Below, in pieces: positions 1-13,800 of a stretch of DNA of 64,000 nucleotides. The notes beneath the pieces are model-generated. The model had not been told where the DNA came from and searched no databases. It worked only from the letters and a program-made list of their open reading frames with translations. The stretch's first letter is position 1; each line of letters starts with the position of its first letter. This DNA is from Rhynochetos jubatus (lineage: Eukaryota > Chordata > Aves > Eurypygiformes > Rhynochetidae): the NCBI GenBank assembly GCA_027574665.1, contig CM050690.1:37982665-38046664 (forward strand), given 5' to 3'. Both the position numbers and the translations under genes were made by a program.

Positions 1-1779
1 TAAGAAAGTATTACTGCTCAGGGATTATACAAAAATAAGGAGAAAAGATCAAAAAGTTGCTCCAGTGCAAATGTTAATTGAAAATTAGAAGGAAGTGTGG
101 AACAGCAAGATGATTTCTGGAATAATATTTCAAGCAAGATAGGACTCTTGTTAGAATTTTGTAAGTTTACAGGAGAATAAATTCATTTAAGACTTGTCTG
201 CTATGGGATGTTGTTCAGTAGATCTTTTCATTTAAGTAAACTTACTATGCTTGCATGGTATAATGTAATAAATATACACCTGTTTTCCTATGTTTGTGTC
301 TTAAGCATATGAAGTTCCTTGTTTTGAATTCTAAAAGATGATTCTGGGTTTGGTGGGTTGTTTGCAGCTTGTTCTCTGGCCTTCTGTGATAAAGGAAAAT
401 TAAATATACTGTCCAGTTCACAGAATGATTCAGTGGTTACCTTGAGTTTGGGATTATCAGGCACGAAGATATAGTTGATTATTTGTAGTCCTGTCTCTTG
501 CCTACTGCCTGTGGGTTCTTTGCAGAGGTCTAGTAGCACCACAATTACTATGTTATAAACTCTTGAAGCAAAACTGAGTACTGGACTTTTTTAAGGGCTG
601 GATGAGTCCAGTTTCATTAAGCACCATAAGCTTAATTGAGCATCTTCAAAAATGTAAATAGTAAGAATGAGCAGTCTGATTGTGACATATGAAATAGAAG
701 GGAATGTGAAAGGTTCCTTAAACAAAACAGACATTTAATGAACGTTAGCAATGTTAGTCTAGAATAGTTTCAAAAATGTCACTGTATTTTCATATGTGGG
801 AATATGTAGCCGAAACTGGTGGTTCCCAGCCGTGTGCTAGGGCGTACTGTCACATCTGATACCAGGTATAGGCGTGAATTCTAGGTTATTGTGGTAGCTT
901 GAAGATTTAAGTTAATTTTCAGTGCAAGGTTGTGTAGTGGAAAAAATAAATCGTATTTTCTCTTTCCCAGTGGAAAGATGAGTGATTTGAGATCACATTG
1001 TGAGCTGAATCACTGAATCCAAAGATTAGAGGAGACCCTCTTCTGCACTATTGTTTTTAGTAGAATTGCAAGGCATAATTTTAGGATTTGATCCCTACTT
1101 AATATTTAGTGACTGGACTGTTCTGCTCTTTTAAGTGGCAAGGTAGTACATGGGTTTAGTGTTTTGAAAAGACCTCACATTATTTTCAGTTACAGCTTCA
1201 TTTTCTTTGACGTGTTAAGTATCTTCTGACTATAGTTTTAGAATTGTTACTACTTAAGAATCCTAACGTTTGGCCAGTTCTTCAAAACTGTAGTAAATGA
1301 ACTTTATCTTTTGAAGGAGGAAAGGGCTAGATGGAGGGCTTCTCAGAATATCTAGAAGTCCTGTTTCTGTATAGCAGAAAGCAGTGTTTAGTCTATTTTT
1401 TTTGTATTTGAAAACCTATGTGCTACATTATATGTTGGAAGTGTGTATATGTATGCCTTTGTTTGAGCCAGGGAAAAATTGTCCAAACCACTTGAAAACG
1501 TTTGGTATTTGAACTTTCATAAAAATAGGGTTTTTTGTTTTGTTACATTATTAAATAGATGTATATTGGGTTGTCTTTTTATACGTATGTTTCCTCCTCT
1601 TCGTACAAAAAAGGCAGCAAACAAACTAGTTAAGTCCTCTAAAACTGCAACTCTAACTGAAAAAGTAAGATCAGGAGAGTATAATTAGTATTGATCAGTG
1701 TTTTTCATCTCTGGTAAATGCATGATAGTTTCATATACTCTAAATTTTAAAGTAATATTCTTGGAAAATGCATTCACAG
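1..1779. other. VPS13A intron sequence (no exon seen)
   Basis: AT-rich sequence upstream of the first recognisable exon. A minus-strand open frame of 84 codons (288-542) has a fairly protein-like composition, but no family was recognised and no splice or promoter context supports it. The frame at 1479-1688 on the plus strand has no splice acceptor context and no VPS13A similarity. Confidence 0.6.
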
Positions 1780-1893
1780 CTGGAACTTTTCAAAAAGGAT
1801 GTCGAATCTCTTCAAGAAGAACTGATGAGTGTGTCATCAATGGATACGTCACAAATCAGCTTGTATGAATACTTTCATATCTCTCCAATTAAG
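1780..1893 (+). CDS. VPS13A: VPS13A exon ([12 protein letters not shown]...YFHISPIK)
   Basis: 38 codons, phase 0 at both ends. It follows a CACAG acceptor and ends at AAG before GTATAC. The end [11 protein letters not shown]-like motif is the conserved lead-in to the next exon's LHLSFSLS strand, which places it in the region just before the ATG2-C homology. Confidence 0.93.
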
Positions 1894-4800
1894 GTATACC
1901 TTTTTCACAGTACAGTCTGTTTACTCTCTTATGGAATAATTCTTGTCTCATAGTAGGCACTGGAAATGAAGAAACATAGAGGTGATAAAAAACAAAAATG
2001 TTCAAAAAAAGTGCCTTCATTGTTACCACTAACTTATATGGGGATTACATTAATATTTATTTAATGTTTACATTGGAAGTCCACTATTTCATCCGTATCT
2101 GTGACTTTCTTCATATACAGCAATTATTTTTATTTTTTTTTTTTTAAATTCAAGAGATCCTTGTAAAATTCTATAGTTTGTGAGCAGACAGTGTATTGTG
2201 GATTGGGGAATGACGTAATACCTAAAAAACATACAGTCAGCATTACAGTGCAACGACTTTATTTGCTTTGTTGTTTGTGTTTTTAGCTTACTGGTCGTTT
2301 TTTGATGATTGCCTAGCTGATGTTGTTAAAGCTGTGATGGTACTTTGTAGGCCTTGTAACAGTTCTGTCGTGGTTTAACCTCTCCTAGCAATTAACCCAT
2401 AGCTGCTCACTCACCTCCCCCCTTTCCTCTAGTGGAGGGGGAGAATTGGAGGAAAAGGCAGGCTTGTGGATTGACATAAAAACTATTTAATAATTAAATA
2501 TAAATGAATAGTATAGTGATACTAATAATATTAACAATACTACTACAAATAAATAATGAAAATAAAACAAATTATACAGTTGCTCAGCACAGCTAGGTTC
2601 CAAGTCATGAGAGTCAGAGCTGGAGAGCCTGAGAGCCGGAGCCCAAGAACGATCACAGCAGAGTCTGAGTGACCCCCATGAGCGACAGCACGACTGAGAA
2701 AGCCATCTGACCCACAGACTCACTAACAAACTAACACATGAACAAATGAGCTAATGAGCTAGCAAAGGAGCAAGATAAACAAGCAAGCTGTCACCCCCCC
2801 TGCCCACTCCCTACTTATGTACTGAGCATCACATGCTGTGGAATGAAATACCCCTTTGGTCAGTTTGGGTTGGCTCTCTGAACTGTGTGGTCCCCCCTCA
2901 CTGCTTGTAGTGGGAAAGTTGGGAGCACAGGTGCAGTATCAGATGCTGAAAAGGCCATGAACTAGTGACACCAGCTAACAAACACCTTATCAGCACTCTT
3001 CTTGGGGCAATCCAAAACAGCTTCATAGCAGCTACTGTGAAGGAAATTAACTCTGTCATGACTAAAACCAGGACAAGTTTTTAGAGAATCTCCCCTCCAT
3101 CCTATGGGAAATAGACCAGCAAATGGTTTGGGTTTCACCTCCTTATGGTATCTGGTGAGACGTTAGAAGTGGTCTGCTATTACAACAGGTAATTCCAGGA
3201 AATGCCTGTCTAGCTTTATATAAACAGATTAGCCTAACTCATTTCAAGTATATGGAGTAGCTGTTTCAGTGTATATTTATTTACATGCTCATAGGTATGT
3301 CTCCAGTTGTTTTATTACAAAAACTACACAGGACTTGCCAAAACTAAAATGCTCATTGCATGTTAAGACAATGAAGTGAACACTTTGTAACAAAGTAAAT
3401 GGAAGTTTATTTTTGAAGGTATCCTGTCATATTTGACAAGAAAAATTACATGGAGGAGATAGGATGGGATAAGTAGGCTTCTGTTTCTAATAAAAGATTA
3501 GTCTTTAAAAGTTAAGGAGTCAGTATAGAGCTGTGAATTGACAGGGATTCTGCAAGATGAGCCAGATATCTTTGAAGTGAGTTATAGTTAAGCTCTGTTA
3601 CACCATAAATTAATGAACGGCACATGGTGTTGTCTTCAGAGAATCAGAAACAGTCATAACTTCTTTTCATCTGCTTTTGGAAACTGCTGAATGTACTTGT
3701 GCACTATAGAGCCCTTTGAGCAATTTTCCTTGAATGATTTTTGGTTTTGAGACTGTCACCTTAATTTCTATAAAACAAATATTTTGGTGAATTAAGGGCT
3801 GCACAGTGGGGTTTTTCCAGTGTTTATTCAACATATATAAAATTGTGTTAATAATGATTTTTTTTCCCCAGTCTTTTGTTTTTCATTCTTCCTTGGATAC
3901 CATGCGATACTACCTGATTTGATTTTGGGTATTAGTTATAGAAACAAAGAGTTTTGGGAACAAGCCAATTACCTATATTATAGGTAAAAGATTCTGGAGG
4001 TCTTATCTGAAAACATGAGTAAGCAATTTCAAGTTCTTGTTTTCTTAAAGGTAGTTCCAGTTACTCTGTTTGACTTTAAATGTCAGTGGGTTTTTTTTTT
4101 GGCCCTGTATGGTATATTTATGCCCTCTGTTATGAGGTCCATTTCAGTCAGAAAAGTCTTCTGATAGAAAAGTCTTATCTCAATTTTTAAATTTTCTAAA
4201 TGATAACAACTATTAGATTTCTACATTATAATAACCAACTATGTTATTTCTCAATCTCATTTTTATCCTTTAGTTGCACTTAAGCTTTTCGCTCAGTACG
4301 GGTGGAGAAGATAGTAACAAAGAAGAAAGAAAGAATGAATTGATCCCTCTTCAGTCCTTGAATCTCCTGCTGAAGAGTATAGGGGCCACCCTCACAGATG
4401 TGCAAGATGTTGTCTTCAAGTAGGTTAAGAATATGATTTTAAAGATTACTTCCAAAGATTAAACCAATGTTACATATGTTAGACTTCATTTTGCTCTGCA
4501 CAATAAGGACATAAGTACTTAACATTTCTTTCTCTTTTTTTTTTTTGTTTTTTCTTTAGGTTGGCATTCTTTGAACTCAACTATCACTTCTGTACTACAC
4601 AACAGCTCCAATCTGCTGTTGTAAGGCATTATTCAAAACAGGTTAGAATAAGTAAATTTCAGTGTTTCAGTAAGTTTATATTTTGAAAGCACTACTGTGC
4701 ACTTCCCTTCTGTGAAAATAAATAAAATTACTTTCAGCCTTGTATGTTTATACAATGGTTAAATATGTAAACACATTCTAAACAATTACTCATTAGTTGT

Positions 4801-7800
4801 ACTCTGTTGCTTTTGTTTTGGTGGCAAGTACTGTTTCCAAACTATGAGTAGAGAAAAAGTGACATGGATAACAAGACAACTTGCTGGCGTGGATAGTGGA
4901 AGCAAATGCAGTGAAGCTCTGATAGAGCAGAATCGGCATCAAAATATTAATGCTTTTTATTGGGCATTAGTAGTATATGAATTATGACCCCTCTTTGGCC
5001 TTTGTGTACTGTTCAGGTGCTGTCATCTAGTGGAGATAATCCAGCAGACATGCTTTTGCATGAAAGAATTAGTCCTCTTCTATCCACCCATCATTAATAA
5101 GAAGGGATTCTTTGAATTTAGTAACTTAGTTTTCTGTTTTCTCAGGAAAAACCCCTATGCAGCACTTCAGTTAGGGAACAAGTTACCTGTTGTTCTCTGA
5201 CCCTTCCTTTTCCCAGAAGGAAGGAAAATTTGAAATCTAGGAGATGCTCAACCGTTTTTAAAAATCAAATTATACTTCATATAGGTGTACTTAAAACATT
5301 TTGCAGTGATAATCAACAAATTTTTTTCAGCATCTGCAAACAGACCAAGTTTTGTTCTGTAGTATGGGAGAAATCTAGGTAATGTGCTTGCTTTGTAAAA
5401 TCTCAAGAAGATTAATGTCAGTTTTTTGTGAAATGCTTGTAAGAAGACACTTTTATTTGGATGACTTAATATCATTTACTCCCTGTAAGATCCTTTTTAA
5501 TACAACTACTTATATTTTTCCAAATAATTGAGGGTTTTGTATGAAATTCATGTTACTAGCACTTTTTTTAAGATCTGGGTGTGTTACGCTGTTTGCCTTT
5601 GTTTTAGTGTAATTTCTGAAATATTTTTCTAACATCTATTTTTATTTTAGGCTATTAAACAGATGTATGTTCTTATTCTTGGCCTTGATGTCTTGGGTAA
5701 TCCATTTGGATTCATAAGGGGCTTGTCTGAAGGAGTAGAAGCGTTCTTTTATGAACCTTATCAGGTAAAATCTCTGCTGCCTTCTTACGAAATGTAGCAT
5801 AGGTAGATGGATATGAATTGTATTGAAAACATGGATAAACATTAATACCTTTTATGGTGTTTAAATTTAGATTTAGAATAGAAAATTTAAAATGAAAGTG
5901 CCACGAAAAGTTACTGAAAAACTCAAGTAAGATGAAGTGGCGAGTGTAGTCCATTTAACTTAGTTCACAAGACTCTTACTGTTCTTATTTTAAAATAAAT
6001 CTGCTTTTTTTCCGTTTACCTTAAAATCAGCAGACTTCAGGGAATTAATTAGCATTCTAAAATAGTCTTTCTTTCTCTCACAGGTGCTCTCATGGGCACT
6101 TTAACACTTTTGCACTCGCTCTCACGCTTTTGTTACATTTGTTCTGTTTGTTCTATATGAATATCAATGACAAAATAAGATTTAAAAATCTTTATGCATA
6201 CTATTTGAAGCTTAACATAAATTCATCCTATTTTATCTTAGGGAGCCATTCAGGGTCCCGAAGAATTTATAGAAGGAATGGCACTTGGACTTAAAGCACT
6301 AGTAGGGGGAGCTGTGGGTAAGTGTTAGCATTATCGTATCATATCACACAGTCGTATACTCATTAGTAATATAGGTGTGTACTTGTAAATTGTATTGCCA
6401 TTTTTCTTTATTTTATTTTCCAATAGGTGGATTAGCTGGCGCTGCATCGAGAATCACTAGTGCGATGGCCAAAGGAGTAGCTGCGATAACTATGGATGAA
6501 GATTACCAGCAGAAAAGGAGAGAAGCCATGAACAAACAGCCCACTGGTCTGAGGGAGGGTATCACTCGTGGTGGAAAAGGATTAGTTTCTGTAAGGAAAA
6601 AATAAATTATAAAAAGTTAAAAAAGAATAACAGTAAAAAATATAGGGGCTGCCACAGTCACCAGAGAGGTTACTCTTTATTTTTAATTTTAGTTTTACAA
6701 ATATAGTTTTAAAGGAAAATATATGAGGGCAGAAAAGAAGGTAGGAACTGTGAAGCAGGTGCCTCTAATTGTTACCTTCTTGTGAATGTTAGCATACTCC
6801 CAACACATGCCCTTGGAGGCTTTTCTCGAATTTAGTAGTAAGAAAAATGTGAAAAATGAAAAAGATAATATGGAAGCATATTTGTAATGTGTCTTTTGTT
6901 TCTTGGTAGGGTTTTGTCAGTGGCATAACAGGAATAGTTACAAAACCAATAAGAGGTAAGTTTAGGTCTTCTGGTGCATTAACTCTCCGTATGATGGTAA
7001 ATTCTCGATATTTGAGACATTACAAATCTGAGTTCTGAAACTTTTAATCAAGATACTGACTTACAGTTTTAAATGTTGCTTACGTGAACTTTGTGTGGAG
7101 GATACCACGTAATTGCATATCAAATAAGATTTGTAATTAAATGGTAATTAAGTTTGCTAAGATTGTAAGAAAAAGTGCCTTATAATGATTTGCTGCACTT
7201 AATCCTTTCAGGAGCTCAGAAAGAAGGAGCAGCTGGTTTTTTCAAAGGTGTTGGAAAAGGCATAGTGGGAGCAGTAGCTAGGCCTACTGGTGGAATCATA
7301 GACATGGCAAGCAGCACATTTCAGGGTATTAAAAAGTAAGTAAAATAAGTATGAAAAATGACATATGGCATGAAACAGACAACATTAGTAGCAGTAGTAC
7401 ATTGTGTCTTTGTATCACTTCCATGTCAGCGTTTCTGGATCTCTGAACTTTGTCATTAATACAGATGAGCTAGAAGAAAATCTTGTGTCCACATTGTTAT
7501 TTTTACAATAAATAGGTGACTCTTTAAAAAACGGACAGTTTATAGTACTTAAAAAACACATCAAATGTCAGGTATTTCTAGCATTACCAAAGAAACTAAT
7601 TTAAAAGCCTCAGCAAGCAGACTTCCTTCAATTGCTCATTTTTTCATTTTATGCCAAATACACAGGTGAAAAGGACTTCTCAGCTGCATTAGAAGTTACT
7701 TTTTATATTATTACTACTATACGAGATGAGTTCCAGGACTACCAGCTCGTGCCAGGATCTGTCCTGATTTTTCAGACTGTTAGGACTGCATATTGAATAC

Positions 7801-10800
7801 TGTGATAGTTTAACTTTAATATACACATTGCTGTAGATTCTACACGTTACAGTGTGAGCTGGAAATAGGAAAAGGTGTTTTGAGGGGACTTTTAGTAGTT
7901 TTGTCTGAATACAGCTGTTTAATGGCCCTGTTCTTAGAGAGCTGGACCACTTTTGCTGCTGTAAGATTGTCAGTCTCTTGTGTTTTCCACTTTAAGTTCT
8001 TTAGCAGAGAAATGCAAAAAAGTGTCAGAGCAGAAGTTCTGTATGACACAGATGTCTTTCATTTTGAAATTTGGAAGTACAATGATTAGACACTAAGAAT
8101 TGCTGGGATGTGCTGCCCTGTGCCATCTAATTTTCTAGTAATTGTTCTCTGAAATAGATTCCTGAGGAAAATCTATTACTGTTTCACAGAGTATCTACTC
8201 AATGTCTGTTCATATGCAAAAGTACATATGTAGGCAACAACGGTTGCTGTACTAGTACATAAATTTAATTAGTGTTCAAAATAATTTATTGCTTTTTCTA
8301 AATATTACAGCCTAATTGAGATATTAACACAGTCTTTAAATTTACTGCTTTATTGTTAGAGTTGCAGATTCATCGGAAGATGTGATAAGCCTGCGTCCAC
8401 CTCGCTTCTTTGGTGAAGATGGAGTTATTAGGCCTTACAGATTAAGAGATGGAACCGGAAGTCAAATGTTACAGGTGAAGAAAATGAAAGATAGTTTGAC
8501 GTACCTTTTAACTCATCATATGTGAAAATAAATACTTTACAGAATTTCCCATTTCTTAAATACCCTATCAACCCTTACCTAGTAACTCAGTGGTCAAGAA
8601 GTTTCATTTCATTTCTTAGACTTATGACCACGTTGGTGATTAGTTCGTGATACAACTTTTGAGAAAGATACTGTGATTTATACCAGTATATCTGTAGAGA
8701 TTTGTGTAAGATATAGAGCATTTTGAAAGAAGAAAAAGGCTTATTTGTGTAATTTAAAAGATCTATATTAATCTTTAATATTTATTTTTGATAAACAGTG
8801 ATGATGAACACAAAGATACTTTTTCCAGTAATTTTATAGTGCACATTTTAAACAGTGATTTTTTTAAATAATAATTTCATGTAAAACGGCATTTTCAGCA
8901 AACTTAAAATAGCTGTATTAGTCATACTGCAGCCACTGAAAAAATGAAAGCATTTTTGAAGTGGAATACTGTCTGTGTGAAGAACATGCTGCTCAGCAGT
9001 TATTCTTTAATAATTAATTTAAGCAAATTTGACTCAGATATCGAAGTGGAAATAATTCCAACTGTTACGCAGCTTACAAAATTTCTATTTTTTTTCTCTG
9101 TTAGAAGTAGAACTGCATTTTAGAAATATTCAAATGTAAGAAACTAGTAATTAGTGATTGCATGAATGTAAACAGGATTTTTTTTAAATACACATTAAAG
9201 GATTCACACAATGTGCCAGGGAGATGTTGGGGAAGTCATACAGAGATAATATTTTTGTAAGTAGGTAAGAATGAAGTAGCCTTTGAAGAGGGTTTTCAGG
9301 CTGTTTTGAGAATTGCCACAGCGGTTTTTCATGTCAAGTTACAATCTGGTAATTCTGTTTCTTCTGCCTTGCATTACTGCCTTGTTTTCTGACAGAAGAG
9401 GATTGTCCTATTTGGGTCATCTCTGCTATGTATGCCATACTAGGTGATCTGCATCAGCAGACTGTGAAAGTTCTTTGCTAATAAATAGCATCCCCTGCCT
9501 TTCTTCTAAAGAGATAGCTCTAACCTGGGCTCTCCAATTTAAAACTAGTGTTATAAAGCAGAATTATCTCAACTGGAGCATACTTGGAAACTACTGTCGA
9601 TGAACAGCATGAACTTATTACTAATCTTTCTCACCTTTTTGGTAAGAAAATGAATTCCAAAACATTCCCTCTTCTGTTTTAAAGTATACCACTAAAACAA
9701 ATAGTAGCAAAGCCAACAGAGTTAGCTCTAATATGCAGACTTCTCTAAGGACTTTGCATTGGTTTTGCTTCTTAAATTTGCACAGTTGGCATTTTTGATC
9801 CTTTTTTTGAAAAACCTTAAAAAAAATTCTGCAGTGTAATACGTAATTCTAGTTTTTCTCTGTTGTGTGGTTGAATATGGTATCACCATTATGTTATCCA
9901 ACTTATAAAAGTATAAAGGCATTGCCTTGGCTGTCACATTTTGTGATTTCAGCCACCATTTGAAAGTAGCTAAAATTGAAAGATTGTTTTATAATTGTTT
10001 TCACTACTGACAATTCTAAGGAAGAACCGCACATGAAGAAATGTTTTGAAAGCTTCAGGCAGGGTTGTAATTCTCTGTGCAGATAGTCAAATCAGAAAAC
10101 AATGAATTGCATAATTTTTCAGATGTTAATTTCTGATACAGTATGTTTGATGTCTGAATCTTACTTTACCCTCAAGTGTACTAATGTTTCTGGTTCTCAG
10201 TGTTTCTGGTTCTAGAGATACTTGTTTTTCATGAGACTCAGTGTATTACATGTCTCCTCTCTGAAGCATTTTGAACACCATATTTTCTTACAGGGGGAAA
10301 AGAAGATTATTCTCCCCTTGTGTATTCTATGAATGCAGGTGTGGTGACTGGCCCCACTGCAGTCACTGTGTTGTAGCATTTTCAACAGATCACTGGATTA
10401 TACTGGAATAAAACTTCTAGTGATTTAGAGCATATGTATGCTGATTAATGAAAATGGGATGTAGGTGATGGTGTGTGTTCATACTGTGTCTTTAAACTAG
10501 GACGTAATTTCAGAATTGCTTTGTTTTCTGGTGGTTTATTTTGCTTTAACTAACAAATTTGCCAGACAAACTAATACTTCTAAACTAATGCTTCTGCATT
10601 CTTCTTCCCTTACCATGCTTTCAGAAAAGACAGGCCTACAGGGAATGGACTCACAATAGTAGTGATGATGATGACAGTTAATATGGACTGTAACAGATAC
10701 ACATGGCTTTTGTCACATTTTTTTGACCTTTCAGTATTAAATATTGCAGCTATAATTCCCACTCAGAAACTGGGGTTGTCTGATAGAAAATTCTTATTTT

Positions 10801-13800
10801 TAAAACTGTGCACTGTGCAAAAAATTTTGGGAAATAAACTGTATGATGAGTGCTAGGCAAAGGAGCAAAGAATATAATAAAAAGTCTTTTATCTAAAAAC
10901 TTGATGTTAGGTGAAAATCATATTGAATAACATGGAGAAATAGTAATACCATGACTTTTACTTCCAGATATGTTTCTGTGAAGTGTTTAATGTTTTTTGC
11001 ATTTATATGTGTTTGACAGGAGTTATTTATAATTTGCTAGATGGAATGCTTTAAGTGTGTTTAGTAAAACTTTAATGAGTTGTACAGTCATTGCTGGTGT
11101 TAAAATGCTGTTTCACTGTTTGATTTATTTCATATTTTAAAAGTATTTTGTCTGCTTTTCTTTTTAACAATAAACACCTCTAAAGTAGATCTAAAATGGA
11201 TTAATCTGTTCTGTTCCAACATTGTATCTTATGTTTCTTGGAACTAAATTATGTAAAAACACTAAATGGCCTATAGAAGTATTTAAAGGGTAAAATACCG
11301 TATTTTGAAAGGAATATTTAACGTAACCTGTAATTTTTCATTTATCATTTGTTTTACTGCAACTTTTTAATACTTACTTTGTGTATCCTTTGGAATCTTT
11401 AAATGTGTGCAATAATGGCTTATTTAGTTGGTTTTGATTGTGACCATAAATTATTTGGTTCTTAATTCAATATTTTGGTTTCATAGCAACAAAAAAAAAA
11501 AAGTAAAAGATCCACCCCAGAACTAAATCCTTTGTAAAATCAGCTGGAGAAAATGAAAGAGTCCATGTAGTAAAGCATATGTAACATGCATAAGTACTTA
11601 GGGGTTTTTATTTACGTAGACACAGGAGAAAAATCCATAACACTGAACCACTATAATTCTGTATTGTAAATTTTCCAGTATAGTTTTACAAGTTACTTTT
11701 TTCTTTTAAAAAGGTTACATTCTGTATTCAGTGGAATGCTTGCACTGTTTTCTTATTCTTTTTTGTGGTTTGTTGCTAAATTTAGATTGCATTTTGAAGA
11801 CGTTTTGCAATAGAGATTTATTTCAATAACTACTGTAGTGAGAATTAACTCTTCGGTCAGCATCTGAAAAATTAGAATTACTTAGAGCAATAAGGGCTGC
11901 TGAATATTTGCCTATTTACCAAAGGCGAGGTCATGTCCTTCACTGCCTATTGTCTTCCAGTTATTAAAATTCTGTGGGAAGAACCATTAAGATCTGTAAG
12001 ACTATTTATTCTGGCTCTATGCCTTCAAAAGCTGCTGTACAGTCTGATCTCTTGGCCAGTGAGCCAAGAAATACATGCCTGTAATCTCCCAGATAAAACT
12101 CAACCTGAGAGCTTGTTTTAGCTGAAACTACTAATGCTTAAGACTGCTGTAGATCGTGTATTGCCACTTACTTTGCAATCCTGTCATCTCAAAAGGATGT
12201 CTTGCAGAAACAGATGGAAGACACTATTGCAGTGTGTTACTGCCTGAAACATTGTGGGAAGGATTTTGAGTATTTCAGATACAAATGGATGTCAGGTATT
12301 TATTTGAAGAATGTAGGAAATTATTTTGATCTCCTGTCATGAAAAAAGACAAGTCATGCCTGAAAGTTTAGGAAGTTGTTAGGTTTAAATTTATGAAGAG
12401 GTTACTGCTGCATTTGATTAGTTTTACTGGGTTTTGGGAAGTTTGTATGTTACTGTGCCAAGTTTAGTCTGGGAAGAGTTAACTCTCCTTACAGTGGCTG
12501 GTATGAAGCTCTGTTCCTGGATTTACACTGAGAAAAGTACTGATGAGATGACTTTTTAGCTGGTGCTGGGGAATGCCTGCACTGAATTCAGGTCTTTCAA
12601 ATTCCAATACTGCAGCTGCATTCCCAGCTTTCTCAGTACAGCCAGTGTGGGGGAACACACACTGTTCAGACAGCTGACCCAAACCGACCTAAGGAGTATT
12701 TCATTCCGTAGCATGCCATGCTTGGTATATAGGCGGAGAGTGGGTCAGGGGCCATTACACTTTCACACTTTCACTCTGTTACACTCTTTACATTCTCTAA
12801 AAATAACTTCTTTGTTAGCTTCTTTGCTAACTCCTTTGTTCGCTTGTTTGTTCATGAGTTGGTGGGTCTGTTAGTTTTCCTGGTTGTGCTGTCACTGATA
12901 GGGCTCCCTGGGACTCTGATGCGATCGCTGTTGGGCTCTCTGCCTCTGACTCTCACTGCTCGGGACCTGGCTGTGCATCGGTTGGCAAGTGGTGAGCAAT
13001 TGTATCATATTGTGTCATATGTTATATTTTCTATTATTTTAATTACTTATTAGTAGTAGTACTTGTATATATTCATTTAGATTCAATTAGTAAACAGTTC
13101 TTATCTCAATTTTACAAGCTGCTTTGTCTTTTTCCTCCAATTCTCTCCATCTGCTGGAGGAAGGGAGGAGGGATCTGTGAGAGCAGCTTTGTGGTATTTT
13201 GCTGGACAGAATTAAACCACAACAGTTACCTGAAATGTTTTCCTTTTTGGCTTTTTAGTGCAATTTCTTTTTTACCCTATAAAATTTTGGTTTTCTTCTG
13301 TAATGACCTGTCTACAAGACAGTGCATGTCAGTTTTATAGCAAAACATATTTTTTTCGTTCTAAAACAGCTTTAGAAAGAAATGTAATATTTTTTTAACT
13401 GCCAAAGCATCCCAGCAAAAATAAGAATTAGATTTTTAGAAATAATGCATTTTTTTCTATCAAATTGTTCTAACCTTCAAAGTTTTCAAACTCAATTCTA
13501 CAAATCATTACAGAATGTTCAAGTAAAATTTAGTGTGTGTGTCAGTAGTTCTGAGTCAGCTATCAATAATTCAAGTTCCACTGCATGGTAACTAAAGAGT
13601 TCTTTCTTTACTCAGTAGACTGAAAGGTTGCAGAATGCTAACAAAATCCCCCCAAAAAAACCCAAACCAAAAAAAACCCCAAGACCAGTAAAAATTATTT
13701 GTCAGTATAGTTGACAGATATGTCTAGATACCTTAACGTATTTTGTCTTTTTCATGATGTATACTTCCATTTTTTCAAGTTTTTATGTTAATAAAAACAT

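Noticed and set aside
6375-6605. 76-codon frame starting [10 protein letters not shown] as a separate gene
   Set aside because: It is VPS13A exon 6427-6590 read through into its flanking introns.
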